Assembly (NCBI GenBank): GCA_035528435.1
Contig: DATKYN010000184.1
Location: forward strand, 1-42,476
Direction: 5' to 3'
Source of the DNA: SG8-40 sp035528435
GTDB lineage: Bacteria > Pseudomonadota > Gammaproteobacteria > Burkholderiales > Eutrophovitaceae
Length of the DNA: 42,476 nucleotides
Shown here: piece by piece, positions 8,486 through 15,662 of the stretch
Position numbering within the stretch: the stretch's first letter is position 1
Layout: each line of letters starts with the position of its first letter
Made by a program: the position numbers and the translations under genes
Notes under the pieces: model-generated
Seen by the model: only the letters and a program-made list of their open reading frames with translations
Told to the model about the DNA's origin: nothing
Databases searched by the model: none

Positions 8486-8511
8486 AAAACCCGCTCATGA
8501 TTTTCATGAGA
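8486..8511 (-). promoter_or_regulatory. Palindromic element shared by both pqqA upstream regions (copy 2)
   Basis: A perfect inverted repeat, CTCATGA-N3-TCATGAG, occupies 8494-8510, and GCGGGTTTT follows on the minus strand. The 26-base block is identical at 23 of 26 positions to 13294-13319 upstream of the other pqqA, while the flanking leaders are otherwise unalike. It lies 103 bases from the pqqA start codon and 20-odd bases upstream of the sigma-54-like promoter. I infer a binding site for a common regulator, possibly the adjacent NarL-type response regulator. Confidence 0.6.
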
Positions 8512-8554
8512 AACCACTGGCTAATCGAAACAGCCAAAACATAATCACTATTTT

Positions 8555-9199
8555 TCAAGGGTCTATCAACCCCGCCCGAATCGCGATAATAGCAAGCTCG
8601 GCACTATTTGACGCACCCAGCTTCTGCTTGATGTTGTACAGATGTGTACCAACCGTGCGCGGACTGAGCGACATCACACCGGCGATATCCTGCACCGAAC
8701 GGCCGCTGGCCAGGGACAGAAATACCTTGAACTCCTTTTCACTGAGCGTATCGACCGGATTTCGCTCGCCCGAGACCTGCTCAACCGCCATCTGCTGTGC
8801 GATCCCGGGCTCAAGATAAGTCTTGCCTTGGGAAACCATCCTTATCGCGCGCATCAACTCCTCCGCCGCGCTGCGCTTCGTCAAGTAACCAGCAGCCCCC
8901 GCCTTGAGCACTCGCCTCGCGTGCATCGCGTCCTCATGCGCAGACAACACCAGTATCCGCATCTCCGGGCTCTTTGCCAATATCCGGTCGATGGCCTCGA
9001 GACCACCAATGCCGGGCATGGAAATGTCCATCACGATTACATCCGGGTTCAGATCACCGAAGCGGCGAACAGCCTCTTCGCCGCTATCGGCCTCGCCAAG
9101 CACCTTGATGTCGCTCGAGCCCTCGAGCAGCATACGAAAACCCATCCGCACCACTGCATGGTCATCAACCAGCATCACCCCTATATCTTGATCACGCAT
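8555..9199 (-). CDS. NarL/FixJ-type response regulator
   Basis: The 214-residue protein has a receiver domain (about residues 6-122) with the acidic pair D12-D13, the phospho-acceptor Asp58 (VIVMDIS) and the switch Lys in LTKRSA. A LuxR-type helix-turn-helix follows (about 148-212; TLSEKEFKVFLSLASG then DIAGVMSLSPRTVGTHLYNI). It is a DNA-binding transcription factor activated by phosphorylation. The cognate kinase gene is immediately upstream with a gap of 26 bases. The gene sits between the kinase and the orphan pqqA. This family commonly regulates quinoprotein alcohol oxidation (for example ErbR/AgmR and MoxX-type regulators), and a role here in pqq control is an inference. Confidence 0.93.
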   Translation of the reverse strand: MRDQDIGVMLVDDHAVVRMGFRMLLEGSSDIKVLGEADSGEEAVRRFGDLNPDVIVMDISMPGIGGLEAIDRILAKSPEMRILVLSAHEDAMHARRVLKAGAAGYLTKRSAAEELMRAIRMVSQGKTYLEPGIAQQMAVEQVSGERNPVDTLSEKEFKVFLSLASGRSVQDIAGVMSLSPRTVGTHLYNIKQKLGASNSAELAIIAIRAGLIDP

Positions 9200-9225
9200 T
9201 CCTGATTCTCCGTTGCGCTAGCAGA

Positions 9226-10980
9226 TCAGCCAGCTGCCGCCGACTCCAGCTGCGGTTGATCCACCGGAATGATCGCTTTGACCAACACCCCCTGACCAGG
9301 TGTCCCGGAAATTTCAAGCCTGCCGCCGAACGCCTGCACCCGCTCCCGCATTCCCATGAGCCCAAAGCGCCTCGACGTGGACACATCGAGGTGTTCATCC
9401 AAACCCTTGCCATTGTCCTGGACCCGCACCTGCAGCGCCTCGCCGCGTTCCGGGTCATTAACGATCGATACGACGATGTTCGCCTGCGTTGCTTTCGCGT
9501 GACGTGCCACGTTAGTGAGGCACTCCTGAATAATTCGGTAAACCGTGATATTGATATTTTCTCCGCAGCCCTCAATTTCGGGCCCTATTTTCAGACTCAC
9601 TGCCAGCTCCGGATGGCGGGACTGGAAAGACGCAACGGCATCGCGCAGCGCTTCACTAAGCCCAAGATGATCGAGCGCACTCGGACGAAGCTGTCGGATG
9701 ATGCCATGCACAACGTCATATATGTGAGATGCGACCGAAACAATGGTGCCGGCGTTGTTACGTGTTTCCTCCGAGGTTTCGTCGCGGCGGTTCGCAATCG
9801 CTGTACCGACCGTCTTGATCGCGGTTACGCACTGCCCCAGCTCGTCGTGCAGTTCACGAGCAATACTGCGGCGCTCTTCTTCCAGTTTCGATTGGATGAG
9901 CTGAGTCAGCCGACGGTTGCGTTCGAGCTCCTGCTCTGTAGCCTGCATGCGCTTGTGTTCGGTCATGTCACGCATCGCACAAATCTCACCGATAACCTCG
10001 TTGGTTACGGGATCAACCAGTGGGGCTGCAGAAAGTGCGACATCCACCCGTTCGCCGGACTTCGTCAGGCGCTGGGTTTCAAAGTGCTCGACACGCTCGC
10101 GACGGCGAATACCCTCGAGTGTGCCGCGCAGCTCGGCCTGCCGCTCTGGCGGTGCGAGTTTCGTTGCAGATCTGCCGAGGATCTCACTCGCCTGGTAACC
10201 AAACATCCTTTCCGCGGCAGAATTCCAGAACGACACCCTTCCGGCGAGGTCGTGAATGATGATGGCATCGCTTGACTGTTGCGCAACCAGCGCGAGTCGA
10301 CGGTTTTCCAACATGCTGTCCTCAAGCGCTTGTGCCATACGATTAAAAGTGTGACTGATCGAGGAAAATTCCGGCAGATCGTAATGCGGGAGCCGAACCG
10401 AGAAACGGCCTTTCTCCATCTCCGACAACCCGTCAAGAATGCCACTTAGCGGCTGCATTGCCCGCCCAAGCAACCAGAACACGACAAGATTCAAGAGCAC
10501 GAAAAACGCCAACAGCAACCCGCCCAGCCACTTGAGTTCATCCCAGGCGTCAAGGATCGATCGCGACGCGTCTGGCGTAACCACGATTGTGCCACCAGGC
10601 ATATTCAACCGAAATTCCCGGATCGGTGGCCGCACCAGGGACGTAAACCATTCCGGCGCCCACCTTCCCTGTTTATAAACTGAGGGGGGAGACTCGTAGA
10701 TCAGGTTATCAAGGACGTCGTAGAGGCGAATTTCGTTGGCGCGCACTCGGCCCGCATCCCGAAGAAACACTGCCAGGCCGATCATCTCGTTGCCACCCGC
10801 AGCGGCTTCTTGCGAACTGGCAACAACGGTCTCGAGCAATTGCACGGTGACCCGCGTACCAGCCTCGATTTCCTCGTTGATCGATTTGCTCAGATCTCCG
10901 ACCAGAAGATAGGCCGTCACGACGGCAAAGCCCGCCACAACAGCGGTAATTACCAGATTGATGCGAAAACGCAGACTCAC
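9226..10980 (-). CDS. Membrane sensor histidine kinase (HisKA_3 type, MoxY/LapD-like sensor)
   Basis: The 584-residue kinase starts at GTG 10980, overlapping the pip stop (GTGA). In order it has membrane helix 1 (8-28), a periplasmic loop of about 120 residues, membrane helix 2 (151-172), HAMP (about 173-225), a PAS domain (about 235-345; IIIHDLAGRVSFWNSAAERM), a HisKA_3 dimerisation domain with the phospho-acceptor His in RELHDELGQ, and a HATPase_c domain (DNGKGLDE, RRFGLMGMRERV, GQGVLVKAIIP). The periplasmic loop and its position resemble the LapD/MoxY N-terminal sensor domain, first defined in the methanol-oxidation regulator MoxY. It should phosphorylate the regulator at 8555-9199. The signal is unknown. 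Confidence 0.92.
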   Translation of the reverse strand: MSLRFRINLVITAVVAGFAVVTAYLLVGDLSKSINEEIEAGTRVTVQLLETVVASSQEAAAGGNEMIGLAVFLRDAGRVRANEIRLYDVLDNLIYESPPSVYKQGRWAPEWFTSLVRPPIREFRLNMPGGTIVVTPDASRSILDAWDELKWLGGLLLAFFVLLNLVVFWLLGRAMQPLSGILDGLSEMEKGRFSVRLPHYDLPEFSSISHTFNRMAQALEDSMLENRRLALVAQQSSDAIIIHDLAGRVSFWNSAAERMFGYQASEILGRSATKLAPPERQAELRGTLEGIRRRERVEHFETQRLTKSGERVDVALSAAPLVDPVTNEVIGEICAMRDMTEHKRMQATEQELERNRRLTQLIQSKLEEERRSIARELHDELGQCVTAIKTVGTAIANRRDETSEETRNNAGTIVSVASHIYDVVHGIIRQLRPSALDHLGLSEALRDAVASFQSRHPELAVSLKIGPEIEGCGENINITVYRIIQECLTNVARHAKATQANIVVSIVNDPERGEALQVRVQDNGKGLDEHLDVSTSRRFGLMGMRERVQAFGGRLEISGTPGQGVLVKAIIPVDQPQLESAAAG

Positions 10981-11939
10981 GCCGCCCCCGCCTCTGTCAG
11001 GGTGGTTCGCATGTCATCGGCGGCAACACGTAGTGCCGGAGCCAGACGCGGACCGGCAGCCGAGTGGCCAGCGCCCTCTATGACACGCAGCCGCCCCTGA
11101 GTCAGCCGACGGCTCAATTCGAACGCGGTGAGCGGCGGACAAACCATATCCGCTCGCCCCTGCACGACGATGGCCGGAGCCTGGATGGCGCTTGCGCTTT
11201 GCATCAACTGTCCTTCCCGCAGAAAGCAGCCGGCAGCAAGATAATGGAGTTGCACACGGGCACGCGCGAGGATGACGGAATCCTCACCCGCCCCACCGGA
11301 GGGTGCCGAAACGGCGCCAATGGCCATCACGCTTTGCTCGTACTGGACCCATCGGCGTGCCGCGGCGGCCGCAAACCCCTGGTCCGCATGATTCACATCA
11401 CGATAATAGCGCCCGACGATGTCCTCGGCGCTACCTCCAGTGAACCGTTCCCACGCATCAGGAACGAACCGGCGTAACCCGTTGAGGTACCAGTCGAGCT
11501 CAGCCTCGCTCGCCTGAAAGACTCCGCGCAAAATCATTCCTGCAACCCGTTGCGGATGCAATTCAGCGTAAGCCAGCGCAAGGGTACTACCCCACGACCC
11601 GCCAAAAAGCAGCCACTTGTCGAGTCCCAGTTCGCGCCGCAGTGTTTCCATGTCGCTCACCAGATCCCAGGTGGTGTTGGCCTGGGTGCATCCGGCCGGC
11701 GTGGAACGTCCACAACCGCGCTGATCAAACAGGATAATCCGATAAAAAGCAGGATCGAAGTACTGTCGATGCCCCGGATTGGTCTGGCTGCCCGGGCCAC
11801 CATGCAGGAACACCACAGGAAACCCGGCCGGGTTTCCACTTTGCTCGATATACAGGCGGTGTGGTGGTGTTACCGCGAGCGTCGACCGGTCGAACGGATC
11901 GATCGGGGGGTAGAGTCCCTCAGCGGCAGCATTTGTCAT
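10977..11939 (-). CDS. pip: Prolyl aminopeptidase (alpha/beta-hydrolase)
   Basis: I choose ATG 11939 (a TTG nine bases upstream is possible), giving 320 residues, the usual family length. The oxyanion motif HGGPG, the nucleophile elbow GGSWGS and the late Asp (GRADMV) and His (GAGHS) of the catalytic triad are all present. The enzyme removes N-terminal proline from peptides in the cytoplasm. It lies between tonB (19 bases) and the kinase gene (overlapping). A part in processing PqqA-derived peptide is conceivable, because no pqqF/pqqG protease gene is in the window. Nothing in the sequence proves it, since PqqA has only an internal Pro5. Confidence 0.92.
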   Translation of the reverse strand: MTNAAAEGLYPPIDPFDRSTLAVTPPHRLYIEQSGNPAGFPVVFLHGGPGSQTNPGHRQYFDPAFYRIILFDQRGCGRSTPAGCTQANTTWDLVSDMETLRRELGLDKWLLFGGSWGSTLALAYAELHPQRVAGMILRGVFQASEAELDWYLNGLRRFVPDAWERFTGGSAEDIVGRYYRDVNHADQGFAAAAARRWVQYEQSVMAIGAVSAPSGGAGEDSVILARARVQLHYLAAGCFLREGQLMQSASAIQAPAIVVQGRADMVCPPLTAFELSRRLTQGRLRVIEGAGHSAAGPRLAPALRVAADDMRTTLTEAGAA

Positions 11940-11958
11940 GCGGCGCAAGACGAACGAA

Positions 11959-13245
11959 TCAACCCTGGAGCCTGAAGACTACCGGCACCTTGACCGTGCG
12001 CACGCCGCGCGGTGGCTTCGGCAATGGCAGCGACTTCTGCACCATTGCGATCGCGGCATCATCAAGCATTTTTCGTCCACTCGATTCGGCGACGACAACC
12101 TGAGTGACTGTTCCATCGGCGGACACCTGCATCTCGACGACTGTTTTTCCTTCCCATTTGCGGCGAACGGCGGTACGCGGATAGCGCATGTGCTGCATCA
12201 CTTTCTGTGACACCGACTGCCGGTAGGCCTCCAGCACCGATGGTGCAACCACCTCCACAGCTGGTCGCGCAGACGGCGGCGGAACCGGCGCCGCGACCAC
12301 AGGTGCCGCCGCAGGTAAAGGCGCGCTGGGTCTTGCAGCCACAATTGCTGCTGGCGGCGCCGTCGGTGCGGCCTGCGGTTGCGAACGAACAACAGGTACC
12401 GGTTCAGCCGGCATCGGCTGAACGGCTAACAGTTCTGCCGTTTCGGGCTGCTCGATACGGATAGGTTGCGAAGTTGGAGGGGGTGCATCCGGACGCGGCT
12501 GCGGTCGGTCCGGCGAAGATTCCACGACCCGCGGCTGGCGGCGAATTTCAGCGACTTGCTTCGGCGGTGCCTGAACCGTTTCGACAGATTGTTTCTGGAT
12601 CGGGACTGGCTGTGAAATAGGAGGCGCCACATCCGGGCGCGCTTGTGCTGGAGGTGGGGTCGGCCTGACCACCCGTGGATCGCGGCGAACTTCGGCTATT
12701 TTCTCCGGCGGCGCTTCGGCCTGCACAACCGGCTCCCGTCTGACGACCGGAACCACCGGCTGGTCGGGCGTCAGTTCCGGGCGCTTCACCACATCTGGTT
12801 GAACTTGCGTTCTTTGAACTGGAGCAGCAGGAGACAGCCGGGGCCGCTCAACAGCTTCGACTGGTGCCAATTCGGGCTGGCGCAACAACGGGGCAGCTTG
12901 TGGTTGCACAATCTCCCGAGGCCTTATCGGCTCTTGCTCCACAGCGCGAGGCTGCGGAACCGGCGGAACGACGGCCGGCAATACCGGCAGAGGTGTCTGC
13001 TGCTCCTGACGAACCACTGGCTCTGGTTCCGCAACTCGTTCAACAACCGGGTCCGTATTGACGATTTGCACCGTCAGCACGCTCGGCGTTTCCAATGGCA
13101 CCGAACGAAACCCCGGAATAAGTACAATCAGCAACGCATGCAACAGCAATGAAACCGCGAACGCCAACTGAGTTGGCCGTTCACGATACCAGGATGCAAA
13201 TTGTTCGAAGCCTGAATTCGCCTCGTCAAACGTCACTGATGCCAT
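11959..13245 (-). CDS. tonB: TonB energy transducer, long proline-rich form
   Basis: The 428-residue protein has one membrane anchor (about residues 25-46, AFAVSLLLHALLIVLIPGF). A very long spacer of about 270 residues follows, rich in Pro, Val, Gln, Arg and Ala, with imperfect repeats such as EIRRQPRVV and EVRRDPRVV. The C-terminal TonB domain (about 340-428) contains YPRTAVRRKWEGKTVVEMQV. TonB passes proton-motive energy to outer-membrane receptors. The spacer exceeds that of E. coli TonB (239 residues in total). No exbB or exbD is nearby. The gene heads the leftward run tonB-pip-kinase-regulator. A Fur-like palindrome lies 49 bases before its start. Confidence 0.9.
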   Translation of the reverse strand: MASVTFDEANSGFEQFASWYRERPTQLAFAVSLLLHALLIVLIPGFRSVPLETPSVLTVQIVNTDPVVERVAEPEPVVRQEQQTPLPVLPAVVPPVPQPRAVEQEPIRPREIVQPQAAPLLRQPELAPVEAVERPRLSPAAPVQRTQVQPDVVKRPELTPDQPVVPVVRREPVVQAEAPPEKIAEVRRDPRVVRPTPPPAQARPDVAPPISQPVPIQKQSVETVQAPPKQVAEIRRQPRVVESSPDRPQPRPDAPPPTSQPIRIEQPETAELLAVQPMPAEPVPVVRSQPQAAPTAPPAAIVAARPSAPLPAAAPVVAAPVPPPSARPAVEVVAPSVLEAYRQSVSQKVMQHMRYPRTAVRRKWEGKTVVEMQVSADGTVTQVVVAESSGRKMLDDAAIAMVQKSLPLPKPPRGVRTVKVPVVFRLQG

Positions 13246-13293
13246 CGTGCAAGACTATGCAAGCTCTTGAGCGGAGTAAAGTTTCAAGGTGAA

Positions 13294-13319
13294 TCTAATG
13301 ATAATCATGAGCAGGTTTT
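13294..13319 (+). promoter_or_regulatory. Palindromic element shared by both pqqA upstream regions (copy 1), Fur-box-like
   Basis: The core CTAATGA-N3-TCATGAG (13295-13311) plus the trailing GCAGGTTTT matches 8486-8511 at 23 of 26 positions. Bases 13294-13312 also match the Fur consensus at 15 of 19, so the site may be a Fur box for the leftward tonB gene, an operator for the rightward pqqA gene, or both. It lies 48 bases from the tonB start and 213 from the pqqA start. The copy near the orphan pqqA matches Fur less well (13 of 19) but is a perfect palindrome, which argues for a different factor. Confidence 0.6.
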
Positions 13320-13353
13320 GCTGATTTTTCTGCGGCGGGGTTCAACCTGAAAA

Positions 13354-13383
13354 TTGACAATGCTCTTGGGTTTCAGGAATACA
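13354..13383 (+). promoter_or_regulatory. Candidate sigma-70 promoter for pqqA-pqqE
   Basis: A perfect -35 hexamer TTGACA is at 13354-13359. With an 18-base spacer the -10 is only AATACA (three of six). A strong -35 with a weak -10 could be activator-assisted or simply chance. Transcription would begin near 13390, leaving a leader of about 140 bases before pqqA. Nothing else in 13320-13532 looks like a gene. Confidence 0.3.
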
Positions 13384-13532
13384 GAGCTGCAATGGAAGTT
13401 GCCTTCTTGCTTTTGTTCAGTCTTGAGGTGGTTTAAAGGACTTTGTGGAACTGAAGCCCGGGCGGATACAAGGGATTATTTTTGAATTTGCCCGATGAAG
13501 ACTTTTCAAATCAATAATTGGAGATCAATCAC

Positions 13533-13604
13533 ATGTGGACCAAGCCTGAGTACACCGAAATGCGCTTCGGATTCGAAGTCACCATGTACATCGCCAACCG
13601 CTAA
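13533..13604 (+). CDS. pqqA: PqqA, precursor peptide of PQQ
   Basis: This 23-residue ribosomally made peptide supplies Glu15 and Tyr19, the two residues that become PQQ. GGAG lies ten bases before the ATG. It heads the pqqABCDE cluster. A strong terminator follows within 17 bases, so most transcripts should end after pqqA. That allows far more precursor than enzyme to be made. A near-identical second copy is encoded at 8311-8382 on the other strand. Confidence 0.97.
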   Translation: MWTKPEYTEMRFGFEVTMYIANR

Positions 13605-13620
13605 TCACGGCGAAGTGCAG

Positions 13621-13652
13621 AATGAAAGCCCCGTCAGGGGCTTTCATTTTTT
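13621..13652 (+). terminator. Intercistronic terminator between pqqA and pqqB
   Basis: A perfect 12-bp stem (13621-13632 with 13637-13648) closes a GTCA loop and is followed by a run of T residues through 13652. It is placed 16 bases after the pqqA stop and 33 bases before pqqB. It should act as a partial terminator that sets the ratio of pqqA to pqqB-E message. No separate strong promoter for pqqB is visible in the 33 bases that remain. Confidence 0.9.
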
Positions 13653-13685
13653 CCCCCAAACATTACGACGCATCACAAACATATC

Positions 13686-14603
13686 ATGCGAATCAGAGTG
13701 CTCGGATCAGCCGCCGGCGGGGGATTCCCCCAGTGGAACTGCAATTGTCCCAACTGTGACGGCTTGCGCAAAGGAACCATTAACGCGAAAGCGCGCACGC
13801 AATCGTCCATCGCTGTGTCTGGCGACGACATCAACTGGGTGTTGTTCAACGCGTCTCCGGATATCCTGACGCAATTTCAGTCTTTTCCGGAATTGCAGCC
13901 CGCCAGGGCGATACGGGATACCGCCGTACGGTCCGTGGTGCTGATGGACGCGCAGATCGATCACACTACCGGGTTGCTGATGCTGCGGGAAGGCAAGACA
14001 CCGTTGGAAATCTATTGCACCGACATGGCATACGAGGATCTCACCACCGGCAATCCACTATTGAAGATTCTGGATCACTACTGCGGCGTAAACTGGCACA
14101 AGATTCCGACCAGTTCGGGCAGCAAGTTCTCCGCGATCGGCATAGACGGTCTTGAATTCACGGCGGTGCCCTTGAGCAGCAAGGCACCACCCTATTCCCC
14201 GCACCGGCATGATCCGCATGAAGGCGACAACATCGGCATGCGCATCACGGACACGCGCAGCGGCAAGAAGCTGTTTTACGCGCCAGGCCTCGCCGAAGTC
14301 GAGCCGCACGTCAAACCCTTCATGGAAGAGGCAGACTGCCTGCTGGTTGATGGCACCACCTGGACCAACGACGAAATGGCCAAACTTGGCATCGCCAACA
14401 AAATGGCACTGGACATGGGGCATATGCCGCAGTCGGGTCCTGGCGGCATGATGGAAACACTTCGTCCGCTCAAGGCGGATCGCAAGATTCTGATACACAT
14501 CAACAATACCAACCCGATTCTCCGCGAAGATTCGGACGAGCGCCGTCAACTCGAGGGTGAAAACATTGAGATCTCATTTGATGGAATGGACATCAGAATC
14601 TGA
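13686..14603 (+). CDS. pqqB: PqqB, PQQ biosynthesis metallo-beta-lactamase-fold protein
   Basis: The product is 305 residues, the family norm. It opens with the diagnostic G-S-A-A-G-G-G-F-P-Q-W and the zinc-binding C-x-C-x2-C (Cys19, Cys21, Cys24). The later D-A-Q-I-D-H-T-T-G-L segment stands where other fold members have the metal motif. PqqB hydroxylates the Glu-Tyr-derived intermediate to provide the PqqC substrate. It acts in the cytoplasm. The pqqC start follows after 26 bases. Confidence 0.97.
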   Translation: MRIRVLGSAAGGGFPQWNCNCPNCDGLRKGTINAKARTQSSIAVSGDDINWVLFNASPDILTQFQSFPELQPARAIRDTAVRSVVLMDAQIDHTTGLLMLREGKTPLEIYCTDMAYEDLTTGNPLLKILDHYCGVNWHKIPTSSGSKFSAIGIDGLEFTAVPLSSKAPPYSPHRHDPHEGDNIGMRITDTRSGKKLFYAPGLAEVEPHVKPFMEEADCLLVDGTTWTNDEMAKLGIANKMALDMGHMPQSGPGGMMETLRPLKADRKILIHINNTNPILREDSDERRQLEGENIEISFDGMDIRI

Positions 14604-14629
14604 GGATTCTGGAATGTAAGGAGAGTTAT

Positions 14630-15373
14630 ATGGGGGCCGCCGAAGCACTGCCCTGGAGCAGGGAAGAATTCGAGCAAAGACTGCGCGCCAAGGACAGGCG
14701 CTATCATATTTACCATCCGTTCCATATCGCGATGAATGGCGGAGAATGCACCGAGGAGCAGGTACGCGGCTGGGTCATCAACCGCTTCTATTACCAGATC
14801 AAGATCCCGATCAAGGATGCGGGGGTCCTCGCAAACATGCCAGATCGCGATCATCGGCGCCTCTGGATACAACGCATACTCGACCATGACGGACATGAAG
14901 GCGACGAAGGCGGAATCGAGGCCTGGTTGGCACTGGCCGATGCGGTCGGGCTGAAGCGCGACGACGTTACCTCATTGAAGCACGTGTTACCCGGCGTACG
15001 ATTCGCAGTCGATGCTTACGTGAACTTTACGCGCACGGCGCCGTGGCAGGAAGCGGTCTGCTCATCACTGACGGAACTGTTCGCGCCATCCATCCATCAA
15101 AAGCGGCTGGACACCTGGCCGACACATTACCCCTGGATTGACGCGACTGGTTATTCCTACTTTCGCAAGCGGTTGACCGAGGCACGCCGTGACGTTGAAC
15201 ATGGATTGCGTGTAACGCTCGATCATTTTCACAGCCGTGCAGAGCAGGAACGCGCACTGGAAATCCTGCAGTTCAAACTCGATGTGCTTTGGACCATGCT
15301 GGACTCCATGCAGGTCACCTACGGTATAGGCGACCAAAAGAGTGGCGCCATCCAAAGGATGCCCGATGAGTGA
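14630..15373 (+). CDS. pqqC: PqqC, pyrroloquinoline-quinone synthase
   Basis: The 247-residue, all-helical, haem-oxygenase-like protein catalyses the last step, cofactor-free ring closure and eight-electron oxidation of AHQQ to PQQ. Typical segments are present: RYHIYHPFHIAMNGGECTEE, the NRFYYQIKIPIKDA helix and the His-rich HDGHEGDEGG loop. AAGGAGAG lies six bases upstream of the ATG. Its last eight bases overlap the start of pqqD, so the two are translationally coupled. Confidence 0.97.
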   Translation: MGAAEALPWSREEFEQRLRAKDRRYHIYHPFHIAMNGGECTEEQVRGWVINRFYYQIKIPIKDAGVLANMPDRDHRRLWIQRILDHDGHEGDEGGIEAWLALADAVGLKRDDVTSLKHVLPGVRFAVDAYVNFTRTAPWQEAVCSSLTELFAPSIHQKRLDTWPTHYPWIDATGYSYFRKRLTEARRDVEHGLRVTLDHFHSRAEQERALEILQFKLDVLWTMLDSMQVTYGIGDQKSGAIQRMPDE

Positions 15374-15662
15374 TACGCCCGAGAGCAAACTTTCGGAAAC
15401 GCTGACGGTCGAACTGGTCAAGCAGTTCCGACTGCAGTGGGAACCGGCGCAAGACAGCTTTGTACTGCTTTATCCCGAAGGGATGGTACAACTTCCAGGC
15501 AGTGCCGGAGAAATCATGAAGCGGGTGGATGGTAGCAAAACGGTGCCGCAGATCATTGCCGATCTCGAGACCGCCTTTCCTGGGGCTGATCTGCGCCAGG
15601 ATGTAACCGATTTTCTGGAGGCAGCATATGCAAAAGGCTGGATCCGACAGCAAGAAAGTTAA
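15366..15662 (+). CDS. pqqD: PqqD, PqqA-binding chaperone (RiPP recognition element)
   Basis: I start at ATG 15366, inside the end of pqqC, giving 98 residues, the usual length. The longer frame from 15342 adds eight residues coded within pqqC. PqqD folds as a winged-helix recognition element that binds PqqA and hands it to PqqE. The conserved FRLQWEPAQDSFVLLYPEGMVQLPG stretch is split here into recognisable pieces (FRLQWE, VLLYPEGM, LNGSA-like PGSAGEI). The gene overlaps pqqE by 35 bases. Confidence 0.95.
   Translation: MSDTPESKLSETLTVELVKQFRLQWEPAQDSFVLLYPEGMVQLPGSAGEIMKRVDGSKTVPQIIADLETAFPGADLRQDVTDFLEAAYAKGWIRQQES

Noticed and set aside
9256..10275. Long plus-strand open frame opposite the sensor kinase
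   Set aside because: The kinase domains on the minus strand are unmistakable. The plus-strand translation is Arg/His/Cys-rich with no domain and is a codon-bias shadow.
10977..11939. Pip as the missing PqqF/PqqG protease
   Set aside because: Its family (alpha/beta-hydrolase proline iminopeptidase) differs from the zinc M16 proteases PqqF/PqqG, and PqqA lacks an N-terminal proline. It is kept only as a weak inference.
12207..13152. Repetitive tract taken for a repeat array or CRISPR
   Set aside because: The periodicity is the Pro/Val/Gln/Arg-rich spacer of TonB in a single reading frame. There are no identical repeats with unique spacers.
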